A program made the position numbers and the translations under genes. From Oreohelix idahoensis (Eukaryota; Mollusca; Gastropoda; Stylommatophora; Oreohelicidae): DNA of 64,000 nt. The notes under the pieces are model-generated. The model did not search any database. It was not told the DNA's origin and worked only from the letters and a program-made list of their open reading frames with translations. The stretch spans positions 625,001 to 689,000 of the forward strand of contig JAMPIV010008522.1 of the NCBI GenBank assembly GCA_024509875.1, read 5' to 3'. Numbering within the stretch: the stretch's first letter is position 1; every line of letters begins with the position of its first letter. Below, in pieces: positions 48,091-59,800 of the stretch.

Positions 48091-50300
48091 CTTGCTGGCC
48101 GCTCCTAAGTGCGAGGTTTTCATAACCCAGAACTACACCAGACGAAGTTATTTGGGGACGAAGAGAACCAGGCGCTCTTATCCGGCGCTATTGCCTGCTT
48201 CGCATTAAATCCGGTTTAAACTGGTTTGGCTGTGGTTTGGCTGAGTGCCCCGTTTAGGCACACAAAGGCGGGTGATATCAGATTCTGCTATAGACATGCT
48301 GGGCGGTTTTGATATTCTGGAAGCCGCAATGCTCTGACTGGTAATCCAATAGGCGAGTAGAGAACTACTACTGCCTTAGATGATTTCAGATTTAGCGTTG
48401 GCTCGTTGCACTGCGTGAGCTTAACTTGGCGTTGACAAAGGGTTTAGGTTCAGGAATGGGGGTGACGACTCGTGATTGCTAGCTGTATTCAGAATCCCTC
48501 TAGACCGAAGAGTATATGACATTCTTCGCCTGACTGGAGACTTGACTCTAGCAATTCGGTATCCCTGAAACTGAGACCCAAAAAAGACACCCTTTACATC
48601 AAGCAACAACAAAATCACTCTAATGTTTTATAACCAGTTATGCTCCGCTCCTTCCAACTAAACATACAGGAAACCTAACCTTGTAGTTACAGTTGAATGA
48701 ATATGCTTATTCATCTTACAACATTAAATGAATTACATAAACAGATTACAGCATGTGACATTACACAAATAAATCATATGTCCCCTTGGGGAAATATATT
48801 AACATTCCACAAAATGAGTACATAGAAAATGCAATGTTCTTGCTATAATAATACAGCTGTGGCTGAATCATAAGATATAATTATATCTATGCCTGGTGAC
48901 TGCTTTCTGTGAAAGTTATAGACTAGTGCCTAGCCACACAAGTAAGCATAAAATGATTCTCCCTTGCCACTAGAAATATCTATCAAAAAAGGAATAAGTG
49001 ACTTTCTCCTATAATTCAGTGTTAAGTGAATGATCCACACCTCTGACCTTATCTTGCAGAAATGACAGTTAATTTTGCTGACTCTTAACCCAATGGTAAG
49101 CATTGTATGAACTGATTCTACGCCTAGTATCTGTTATTGTAAGTTTATAATTTCCCATTATAAAACGTAACAGTTTAAGCACCACTTAACTAAGGCCGCA
49201 GACAGCGCTACATTATCACTGAATTAAATTTACCGGGAGAAATCCTCAAAAAATGAAGTAAGTCACATTCCTATCAGATATATAAAAAGCTAACATGAAT
49301 ATTCATATATTAATAAGACATGTCAACTCACCCCGAAAAATGACTAGAGATAGACCTTAACATTTAGTTCTGTGTTAAAGTCTGCCTTATCTCATGATGG
49401 TCCATCTCGGGCCAGGAAAATATTCACGAGTGTGTTAGTCTATTAAGACTAACCAGATTTATAGTTTACATACAACGCCACCAAGGACACCTGCATAGCC
49501 TGATTCTACAGATGTATCGGCGTAATGCGTAAGGAGGAGTAAGACAAGGCTATTCTAGAGACATCAGAAGTCAACAACCGCAAGAAAATTCCTTCAGGTA
49601 GAGACATGCATAATATTATGAGAGCTCTAACTCGTCTAAGGGGCAAAACCCAGAGACTGACAGCGATTGTTATCTCCCCCTTGTTTCGAAGATCAAACTA
49701 TTTTACCGACCGTAAAAAGTTCCACTGCCGTTAGCGAGCCGGTTCTACACAGAAGTCGTCTCGCTCGTTCAACGCGATCAAAGACTTAAAGCGACCAGAG
49801 AAATGTTTCTCTGGTAAAACGAACCACAGGTGCGTTTAGATAACATTACGTTACCGCTACGCTGACCGTTGAAGGCCAGAACGTTAACAAACCGCGGGTG
49901 GGGTTTGAAAACGTGAAAAAATAGGGCCACGAAGGTAGAAAAGAAAATATAAAATGACAAGGAAACCAGAACATTAAGAGTATTAAAAAAATCGGACGTG
50001 ATGGTAAAATAAATTAATAGTCACTGTGACAGCTTGTATAGCCAATTATAAGACAGTCCTTCATAAAAGGTGACGGCAGATACTATAGTTAGCATTGCTG
50101 GGACTCATTCAGCATTGTTCTTGCTTTGTGAATACCTTGTGGACACTAGTTCGATGTAGAAGCATCCTTATCCTTCTATCTACAACTCTGCCAAGAGTGA
50201 TCTTGTGAGAAGGTAGATAACTTTGAAGACCCACATTAGATAATCTAAGTTTTGGCCACTGGGTGGACCACTACTACGGAGCAAAGGTGAGGCAACCCGT

Positions 50301-53135
50301 TGTGTTGGATTTAGATGTTATGACTTGTTGTTGTTATGTATTTATATTGTACTGAATGAGGTCAGCTGTGAAGGCCCCTGAATCTAACAATTATTAGGGT
50401 GAATTTTCAGAGTGCCTTTCTGCTACCACCTTATGATCTATTTCAGACTTATTCTTGACTAGTATGTCTGATAGCTACGTATAATGTCTAGGGTAATGTA
50501 AGGTGTGTTGTAATAATATGACAACAAATACAACTAAGAACTCTATGAAAAGTATTTAACAACACCCAGAGTTAAGTTTAAATGTGAATTAATTTTTTAC
50601 AATTTATTGTTCCAGTATCACAATTTTGTGTATACTGGAATTGAAATTCAAAATGATCAATCAAAATGAATCAATTTATAACTGTATATATTATTGTTCA
50701 CAAATTTAATTACATGTGTCAATCTGGGACAATGTCACTGTACTATAGCTCCAATGAATGGGTACTGTTAGGAAGAACGTCTAAGTTCATCACAATCTGA
50801 ATATTTATTAAACACTTGGGAGATGAGAGCAACTTTTGGGTTGATATATCAAATGCCTGCAGACACTGGCTTAACTTTGTGGATTCTGATGTGCAGGATG
50901 AAGTATAGTCACCCCACCAGCTTACTAATATCAAGTAAGGCTTCTGATCTTGAAATACAGGGAGGCACACAGTTGATTCTGCCTCACTTCTTTATTATGC
51001 AAAAGAATATTCAGATCTCTGTTAACCTGGGCTCACTTCGATTCAATGATGAAACCCTGGAACAATATAAATGCGGCATACATCACCATCTGATATACTC
51101 TCTCTTTCCCTAACTAAACATTTTAATTCATTCAGATTCAGCATGGTAACTACACAATTAGTTTTTTTTTTTTTTTTTTTTTTTTTCGTACGCCCGCTAA
51201 CACTCGAGGCGAAATCTCAGGTTATTATTTATGTCTAACCTGACATTGATTTTACGTGAGTATCCCTTTATTTCTTGTACAGAGACAGGTGTCCCTCGCC
51301 ATTCATGCAAATACTCGCCGATTTCGGAGGTACCCATTGCAGCTGGGTCGGCTCAGGAGCCGCCAGTCCCTGGTCGACGACACTCCTTCAAATGTCCTCG
51401 CCAGGTCTCGAGTTAATCCAGTCCAAATCCCGGTCGACGAAAAATCCTCAAATGCCGTCGCCCGGGTTTGATCCTGTATCACCCGGTCGCCAGAGCGGTG
51501 TTGTAACCACTACGCTAGCGCGGCTCCCTACACAATTAGTTAACGTTCTTAATTGGTTTGTTACCCCATTCATGGTCAAATAAACTTCAAACTACAGTTT
51601 GACACTTTCCTTGACAAAGGAAACATTTTAAGTTAATAATATCAAGTCATGTAGAAAGACGGTGACTTGCTGAAGAAGACGGCCAGTGGTTTGCCTGGTC
51701 TTATGTCACAATACTGTTCAACAATTTCCCCATTACTATTTAATTTTATTTTCTCCCAAAGTGTCAGAAAACCTGTCGGGCTTTTCTACAACCTGTTACT
51801 ATATTTCTTAACAACTCTGTGAAACAACACAAAGTTTGATGTTGACTTCACTCTAGATAATCTTTTCCCCACATAATTTTCATACAAATTCAATAATATA
51901 TATACATAATGATAATATAACGGTTTTCTTTCTTACCGCATCAGAGAAATATTAAACACTAATAGTTTGAATTGAGATAATATGGTCAACTCCAGATCTC
52001 CTGCTGGTGCAGAACAGCTAAGCCAAAACAGTACTTTTAACTTGCTTTTAAACAACTTTAGTGTCGAAAATCTCTATCACAAGTGGCCCCGAATACTACT
52101 ATCCATTAGTTTTATTCTGCCCTTAGTATATTAGGCTACAGCCAATCAGGTACCGTTTGGCTTTGAGCGTCCTTATATTCAAACTCGGACTAACTTCCCC
52201 CTTAACCCCACCACAGGGCAAACTAAGAAAGGTTCAAGTCTGTTCGTCCATCTGTCTTCGTCAATATCTCGGTTAGTTCCTAACAGTTTATAATTCTGAC
52301 CAATAATTAGTGATCCTGTTGTTATCGGTCACACAATGATTAAATTTTTATTCTTGTATTCATTATATTCAATATTATCGTTTTTATTCTTCATTTCCTC
52401 AACTAACATATTTTTCTATCTTGCCAATTCAAATTTGTAAACACTAACTCGTAGTACCACTAACTATGCTCCTTCCCTTCCCCGTTCCATACTGTATTTT
52501 TTCAAAATATTCCACGTTAATCGTAATTTTTTTCTTTTCTTTAAACTGCCGTTCTCATTCATTACGAGACAACGCTTGTAGTAATACGTCACAAACGCGA
52601 CCAAGTGCTGTCTGTACGCTACATTAGCCCTACTTGTACGCTAGAGATACGTGTGAGTACGGGTTTTGGGCTGTCTCGCATCCAATCATTGTGGTACCGT
52701 AATATACATTCGCATCTGCGTTACAGAAAAAGGGGTTTTTCTATCGTATTTTTGAAACAAGCTACGATATCGGCTTGCACTATCGTCTGCTCGGCTCGCG
52801 GCGACCAAGCGGAACCAAACGCGAGTCGAAGTGTAGCATTTTCTCTCTCCCTCTTATGCTTCCTTTTATTCTTTCATCGTTTCTGTCTTACTATCGTCTC
52901 GGAACAACTAGGCTTGGTTTTGTGTCTAATTATGTTACTTTAGAGTCCCAAGGTCGAGGCATAAAATCTTAGCACTGACTTGCGGTGTAGGAGATAACTT
53001 TCTTCATAACTTCGCTATTTTATTTCTAGGTTATTTTTTTGAATTTAATAAAGTGGTTACTAGTCTTACAATTTGGGGAAAATTCGGCTAGAAATGATGT
53101 GAGCGTGTTGTACATACAGATTGTATTTTACGACA
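50301..53135 (-). repeat. Element 2 3' LTR (left in window)
   Basis: Starts tgtgttggattt in the window and ends tacgaca. Interrupted by SINE-1 at 51162-51527. Family LTR-B. Confidence 0.92.
51162..51527 (-). mobile_element. SINE-1, full length, in Element 2 LTR
   Basis: Flanked by the 12-bp repeat ctacacaattag (51150-51161 and 51528-51539). Poly(T) at the left is the tail. Differs from the 26579 copy at only a few positions. Confidence 0.94.
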
Positions 53136-53891
53136 TAATCTCCCCCATTAGAAAAGCTTGCACTGGTAATGCAACTTTCAATATCTGTATGACAGCCACG
53201 ATCAGCTCTGCTTTACTCTGCCTTAAAGTGATCATGGATTTATTGCAGTTGGGTCATATAAAGTAAGCACAACTCAAGAAAGCTGCCATAGACCTCTGCA
53301 ATCCAAGAATCTATTTCAGCTACAGATATTACTGACTGTCCTATGCTGATATAAATCAATTTTCACCATTCCTCTTCACTGAGTCTGTCCCATTATATTT
53401 CCAGCGATTATTAGATGTCCCTCAAGTTTGTAATAGTTTATGAGGGGATAATCTATATGGTGATGGAAGAGTAATGTAAGGGTTCCGTAATTTCGTTATC
53501 AGCCGGTATAAAACTCTCGGAATATGCTCAATTCAAAAAGGCAACATCTAGATTCATTATGTTCCTCCGAAATGATCAGAGCCAACAATTGGTCTGCGCG
53601 CCGGCTTGACTGAATGTGGAAACACTCTTTTCTATTTTCCATATAAGATTCTATAATGCGCCACTCAAATGGAGGCCATATTCACCAACTGTATTCTCCG
53701 CCTAACGACAATTTGGTGATATAAGATAATATGTGGGGAAATGAATTTTTCTGCACCAGAAATCAATTCGCCCTGTTTTAGCATTGTTATAATATGTGGG
53801 TGATCTCCATCCAGGGTCCGTACGATACTTCCCCTTGGACTGGGTGGGGTCGGGTGACTACCAATGTCACCAGTGCCCTTATAATGCTAAA
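53136..53891 (-). other. Element 2 3' region with polypurine tract
   Basis: Non-coding. On the minus strand aatgggggagatta abuts the 3' LTR (53136-53150), as a polypurine tract should. Nothing else recognised. Confidence 0.6.
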
Positions 53892-54662
53892 TTAATAGCC
53901 ATATTGTGAAGCGTTGTAAGCATTTTCCCAATTGCTCACTCGTCCACTCCCCACTTTTCTTATGTTAACATTTTGTTTTGGTTTCAACTCTGGCGGGTTA
54001 TCTTCAATGCTAATGTTGGCCAGTTCCCGAAAAGCGGCTTCAACCTGAGCCTGGGATGACTGGTCTCGGTTTATATTTTCTCTGGGTGCCATACGCAGAG
54101 ATGCTAATGTAAATGTTTTAGGGGAAGACTGGTTATGAAAAGGGGTTTTCCTGTTCACTGTGTCTACCGTATCTTGTTTAATTTTTCTGTTAGTTTTAGG
54201 CCTACTTTCACCGTAGTACTTGGGTAAGTTCTGTGGATTGGCCCAACGTGTGGGCTTTCCTTTTTTATTTTTAGACCCACGTGTTTCAGAATGCTTGGCG
54301 GGCATCTGATTATTAGTTTTCCAGCTTTTGGAATTTTCCTTGCTGCACTGGTCGCAGGCCTCAACAAATTTTTCAATGTCTTCAGTTATGCCTGGCCAGA
54401 AATATGCAACAGATGACCTTTGGCGTGTGGTACCCATCTTCTGGTGTCCACCGTCTGGTACAACATGTGCTTGTGCCATCACTTGTTCCCTATAACTCTT
54501 GGGCAGCACTAGCTGTCCCTCCCTTTTGGATCCTGCTCTAACTTTCTTGTAGAGCAGTCCCTCCTTCACATAGAATTGTCCTCTCTTAGGGGGTGCATGC
54601 CGGTTTGGCAATTTGCCAACGCAAGGTTTTAATGATTTGTCCTTTGCCTGGGCCTTTCTCAT
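53892..54662 (-). pseudogene. Element 2 pol remnant: integrase zinc finger plus unknown tail
   Basis: A 256-codon open frame on the minus strand. Residues about 1-50 are a basic linker (RKAQAKDKSLK). Residues about 65-115 are an integrase HHCC zinc finger (HVVPDGGHQKMG, then YFWPGITEDIEKF and CDQC). The catalytic core that should follow is absent. Instead a lysine/asparagine/proline-rich tail of about 140 residues, with no motif I recognise, ends in WENAYNASQYGY. Intact length suggests selection, recent loss of the core, or chance. It lies directly after the protease remnant, as in the protease-integrase order of Element 1, but an internal deletion in a normal-order element would look the same. 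Confidence 0.7.
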
Positions 54663-54679
54663 CTGTTTAGGATGAATGT

Positions 54680-55010
54680 TTAGTGGTGGTGTTTCCTCCT
54701 TTCTAGGGTCGACCTTACCTGGAGTGTGGCCATTACCACAGGTTTTACAGGGCTTCCTAGAAAAACATACTTACTTCCTAACACCAGCGGGTAGTTAGGG
54801 TCGTCACACACGGCTGCTCTAATCACTCCTTCCACGTACCTGGTCTTTACATTGATCTCGGCTACTGGAAGTGTTTTTGTGGCTATTCCCCTTACGGCCC
54901 CTTGTATCTCCACTTTCTCTGTGGTCTACTGTTCAGGGTGCACCAGGGTTGCACTCACAACCGAGTCATATTCAAAACCGGAATCGTAAAGCACCTGACC
55001 ATGGCACCAT
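54680..55010 (-). pseudogene. Element 2 protease remnant
   Basis: Minus-strand frame with LYDSGFEYDS (aspartic protease DSG) near 54990-54970, then a TAG stop at 54928-54926 in the same frame. A continuous stretch follows that includes PVAEINVKTRYVEG and a PLVLGSKYVFLG hydrophobic-Gly segment typical of the protease C-terminus. A frame change precedes the integrase part. Confidence 0.65.
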
Positions 55011-55047
55011 TACATATCACTTCTTCACAGATGGGGGATGTTGAAGA

Positions 55048-55236
55048 TTAATATGATATCTCTGTCAGTTTCTTCCTCCCCTTGTCCACTGTTATCATGC
55101 ATGCCGCGTGATATGGAGGAACTTTCCTACCACAGTCAATAGTATTATGATTGTTCATCCTGCAAATTTTAAAATATTTAACTTCTGGTTTGTAGGATCT
55201 CCTTTCACTGAAATGCGGGTTTCTATCGCGTTGGTC
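55048..55236 (-). pseudogene. Element 2 gag C-terminus, zinc-knuckle-like
   Basis: Minus strand: RSRPRYDQRDRNPHFSERR followed by CRMNNHNTIDC, which keeps the last C, H and C of a CCHC knuckle while the first cysteine is not in its usual place (ICRMNNH). Same frame as the gag part upstream of the nested insertion. Confidence 0.6.
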
Positions 55237-55247
55237 ATACCTTGGCC

Positions 55248-55551
55248 GGGACCTCAAGACGCAGCAATAGAGACCGCAGTCACCGATTCATAGCTTGACT
55301 GCCTGCGTCAGGACCAGCGAACCAGAGCTGGTCAAGACCGTGCTCCACCTCCACGTGGTGCTCCTGGAAACTGTCTGCAGCAGTGCGGGCAGGCTGAGCG
55401 AGCACGGATCGCAATGGAAAGGCAAACCCGGTCCTAAAAAATGCTGTGCAGAAGTCGGATGTGTCGACCGAAAGGTGCAGATATCACAGCTACGTTGTAA
55501 ACAGACACAACGCAACCACCGTCCTTTTCAGGGCAAACGAAGAAGAAGAAG
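55248..55551 (+). mobile_element. 304-bp retroposed insertion with (GAA)n tail in gag
   Basis: Flanked by the perfect 11-bp repeat ataccttggcc (55237-55247 and 55552-55562) and ending in a (gaa)n run. GC-richer than its surroundings. These are hallmarks of a non-LTR retroposition (SINE or LINE 3' end). Plus-strand frames include KVQISQLRCKQTQRN but I could not name the source family. Confidence 0.8.
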
Positions 55552-55562
55552 ATACCTTGGCC

Positions 55563-56568
55563 TATCATAGTTTTGGTTACTTCTTGGGTTATGATCCCTA
55601 TTATCATATTGGTTTGGGTTTTGGGGAGCTTTATTATGGTCAATAGGCTTCTTCTTTATGCCTGCCATCTCAGACTGGGCTGCCTGATATCTTTCAGCAA
55701 CATTTAAGATCTCCCCCAGTCTCTCAGCACCCTGTTCCGTGAGAAATTTTCTCAGGTCTGGAGCCATGGACTCTCTTAACTACTCAGTCATAATCATTTC
55801 CCTTAAATCTTGGGTTTTCCCCAGAGCAGTCAATTTCTCCAGGTATGTCTCCAGGCGTGCAGAGAACTGGTGATAAGTCTCCCCAGTCAACAGTTTGGCA
55901 TTTCTAAACTTTTTCCTATAAAATTCACTGTTCTTCTCATATCTAACTAGAAGAGCTTGCTTAAGAATGTCATAGTCGTCTTGGTCATCTTTGCTCAGCT
56001 TGGCAAATACCTCATAAGAGGTTCCCCTAAGCTTCTGTGATAACATCATACACCATCTTTCTTTTTCTAGCCCATACATGGTAGCTAGTTCCTCAAATCT
56101 AGAGAGGAATGATTCAATATCATCCTCTTTTTCTACAAAGGGGTCCAAATGAAACCCCATGGCTGAGTTGGAGGCAACCTGGCTTGCAGCAGAGTCGGAG
56201 GTGGATGGGCTAGTACCATTTTCAGGAGCATGGCCTTGTAATTCTAACTCCCTTAGTCGTAGCTCATGTTCCCTTTGGAGTCTTTTATCTTCCTTGTCAG
56301 CCTCCAACCTCTTAGCCTCTTTTTCTGCCTCTAATTTCTTCTCCTCTAACTTCAGCCTCTTGATCTCAGCCTCCCTCTCAGCCTCTAATTTCTTAATCTC
56401 CCTAGAATCTTCTAACAAAATTCTCTTCTCTTCAACTAACCTCTTTTCTTCTCGGGCAATAAAATTATCACACTCTTCTGTTACATACGAAATCAGACTT
56501 TGACCTTCCATCCCCATGTCTCTTGCAGCCTGCACCGCAGCAGATCTGAATTTGGCCAAGTCTGCCAT
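55563..56568 (-). pseudogene. gag: Element 2 gag, interrupted
   Basis: ATG at 56568 (MADLAKFRSAAVQAARDMG). Residues about 40-130 form a Glu/Lys/Leu-rich coiled coil (KKLEAEREAEIKRLKLEEKK). Residues about 165-260 resemble a retrotransposon gag/SCAN-like domain (FEELATMYGLEKERWCMML, KLRGTSYEVFAKL, DYDILKQALLVRYEKN). An in-frame TAG at 55782-55780 breaks the protein, which then continues in the same frame (APDLRKFLTEQGAERLGEIL) until the 304-bp insertion. The gag layout, coiled coil followed by capsid-like domain, parallels Element 1. Confidence 0.82.
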
Positions 56569-56689
56569 TGTATTTTTAATAATAGTCAATGTTATCAAAC
56601 TAACTTAACTAATTAACCAACCTAAACACAAAACACTAGGCACTGATATCTCAACCCACTCTCAAATTATTTTAAATATTATATTTTAA

Positions 56690-56847
56690 AAGTTCTGTAC
56701 AAACGACCCAATATAATTACTAGGAGAAGTTTAAATTCCCAGGAGCGAGCTATCCAATATAGGTGATAAGTTAAAATCCCGGAACAGGAGACCCCAATAT
56801 ATGTGGTACTAGGGGAAGTTCAAATCCCGGACAAGCCTACCAATATA
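56690..56847 (-). promoter_or_regulatory. Element 2 primer-binding-site array
   Basis: As written in the window, three successive modules resemble tRNA 3' ends, each closing in CCA followed by atata: gttcaaatcccggac...taCCA (56819-56843), gttaaaatcccggaa...cccCA (56770-56796) and tttaaattcccagg...atCCA (56730-56757). A weaker fourth ends near 56713. On the element strand these read TGG..., the start of a primer binding site. The module nearest the LTR is the expected functional one. Confidence 0.55.
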
Positions 56848-59800
56848 TGTGGTGGATTTAGATGTTATGACTTTTTGTTGTTATGTATTTCTATTGTACT
56901 GAATGAGGTCAGCTGTGAAGGCCCCTGAATCTAACAATTATTAGGGTGAGTTTTCAGAGTGCCTTTCTGCTACCACCTTATGATCTCATTCAGACTTATT
57001 CTTGACTAGTATGTCTGATAGCTACGTATAATGTCTATGGTAATGTAAGGTGTGTTGTAATAATATGACAACAAATACAACTAAGAACTCTATGAAAAGT
57101 ATTTAACAACACCCAGAGTTAAGTTTAAATGTGAATTAATTTTTTACAAATTATTGTTCCAGTATCACAATTTTGTGTATACTGGAATTGAAATTCAAAA
57201 TGATCAATCAAAATATTTACATCAAAATGATTCAATTTATAACTGTATATATTATTGTTCACAAATTTAATTACATGTGTCAATCTGGGACAGTGACACT
57301 GTACTATAGCTCCAATGAATGGGTACTGTTAGGAAGAACGTCTAAGTTCATCACAATATGAATATTTATTAAACACTTGGGAAATGAGGGCAATTTTTGG
57401 GTCGATATATCAAATGCATGCAGACACTGGCTTAACTTTGTGGCTTCTGATGTGCAGGATGAAGTATAGTCACCCCACCAGCTTCCTAATATCAAGTCAG
57501 GCTTCTGATCTTGAAATACAGAGAGGCACACAGTTGATTATGCCTCACTTCTTTATTATGCAGAAGAATATTCAGATCTCTGTTAACCTGGGCTCACTTC
57601 GATTCAATGATGAAACCCTGGAACAATATAAATGCGGCCTACATCACCCTCTGATATACTCTCTCTTTCCCTAACTAAACATTTTAATTCATTCAGATTC
57701 AGCATGGTAACTACATGTTACACACAGACTTTTCAGAGACAATATAAATTTACCCGTTCTTATTTGAACACTTTAACTTTTTTGTAGTCAAAGGTTTATA
57801 ACTCTTGGTAAACTGATGTTAAATTTTGACTATGGTTGTTACCTTCTCTTGTGTCTTAAACTAGCGGTCTATTTTTTAGATCGATGTCTAGTTGTTCTCC
57901 TTATATGGTCAGAGTAGGTCTAACTTTTCTTGGAATGTTTGCAACCTGAGTTGATGTTTATTCCTGTCCATATAAGGCGCGATTTAGTCAGTATCTTTCC
58001 TTGGTATGCGTCTGACATCGGCCCGGTTTCAGTTGAACTCAGGGGTCGAGCGCTTCTGCGCAAGTCCAGATTTAGGGCGGTTTGAAAAATACTTCCGTCG
58101 GGAGTCTAAGAGTTGTGATGAGCAGAGCAAGACGCTTTTCAGCGTCTGTGATCTTTTGATGAGGAAATGGAAGTCCTCTGGTGCATTAGTTTATCTAATG
58201 AGGATTTTCCCTATATGTTTCTAAGCGCCTGGAGGCGTGTGTGTTGTGGTGTTTTTTCCCGAAGCAAGGTAAATGCTCTTCTAATATTGAAATCTGTAGT
58301 CAACTTAGATTTTGACATTGTCGTTCTATGCTCGCTCACTATCTACAGACAGGAGAGGCTCTTCTACTAGGAAATACACCCAGGTATCCTCATACCTTAG
58401 ATTTATATGTATACGGGTCACTCTAGGCCCAGAGAACAGTTATTATGCTCCTTTGAACTTCGCTATGCCAGCGATTATACCTTCCTCAAGGTTAGACTTA
58501 TAAATGCCTACAAAGGTCAACCTGAACTATGCACATAGGTCCGCCATTCCCGTGCGGCCTACGATAGACTTATTTACATCTCTGATCTACTAGTATCAGA
58601 GTGGAGTTGTTACACTCATAGAGTGATGATATGGAGCTGAGGCTGTTATTAGCTGAAATTATACGAGAACAGCTTACATGATATATATGCATGATTTACT
58701 GAGGAACTTTGTTTATGCTGATTACTATGTCCGACAGTGTCTGTGACTTATGTATATGGATGTTAACGTACTTGTCATTGTGGAGTCATAAATAAATGAT
58801 GGAAACGTCACCAGCAGTTCATACTTCTATGACTTTCACGTCGTGAGTGAATGTAATGTCCTCATGACCCATGTATTGTAGATCTGTGGAACTTCATCTC
58901 ATCTACACTCACAGCAAGCAACAGACCAGACAAGACACCTTACTTCACAGCCTTCGTCATCCCTGGTGTCTATAGTAGTGGTACATTACTTGGCTACATC
59001 TTAGCAACAACATTAGACTTACATCTACATTTCTAGTAGCCAGTAGAGAAAATCACCGCTACACTACACAATTAGTTAACGTTCTTAATTGGTTTGTTAC
59101 CCATTCGTGGTCAAATAAACTTCAAACTACAGATTGACACTTTCCTTGACAAAGGAAACATTTTAAGTTAATAATATCAAGTCATGTAGAAAGACGGTGA
59201 CTTGCTGAAGAAGACGGCCAGTGGTTTGCCTGATCTTATGTCACAATACTGTTCAACAATTTCCCCATTACTATTTAATTTTATTTTCTCCCAAAGTGTC
59301 AGAAAACCTGTCGGGCTTTTCTACAACCTGTTACTATATTTCTTAACAACTCTGTGAAACAACACAAAGTTTGATGTTGACTTCACTCTAGATAATCTTT
59401 TCCCCACATAATTTTCATACAAATTCAATAATATATATACATAATGATAATATAACGGTTTTCTTTCTTACCGCATCAGAGAAATATTAAACACTAATAG
59501 TTTGAATTGAGATAATATGGTCAACTCCAGATCTCCTGCTGGTGCAGAACAGCTAAGCCAAGACAGTACTTTTATCTTGCTTTTAAACAACTTTAGTGTC
59601 GAAAATCTCTATCACAAGTGGCCCCGAATACTACTATCCATTAGTTTTATTCTGCCCTTAGTATATTAGGCTACAGCCAATCAGGTACCGTTTGGCTTTG
59701 AGCGTCCTTATATTCAAACTCGGACTAACTTTCCCATTATCCCCACCACAGGGCAAACTAAGAAAGGTTCAAGTCTGTTCGTCCATCTGTCTTCGTCAAT

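Larger units (their letters stand above)
47077..50031 (+). mobile_element. LTR-C: 2.95-kb solo-LTR-like insertion
   Basis: Starts tgtcgtgg, ends ctgtgaca, and is flanked by gcttg (47072-47076 and 50032-50036). Removing it restores LTR-A sequence (ggcttgtatagcc, compare agcttgtacgggc in copy 1). A TATA-like tataaata lies at 47183-47190 and an aataaa at about 47377 on the same strand, so orientation is probably plus. Three 190-bp repeats lie at 47530-48090. No coding frame longer than 65 codons. It could also be a non-autonomous element lacking recognisable LTRs, as I found no terminal direct repeat inside it. Confidence 0.7.
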
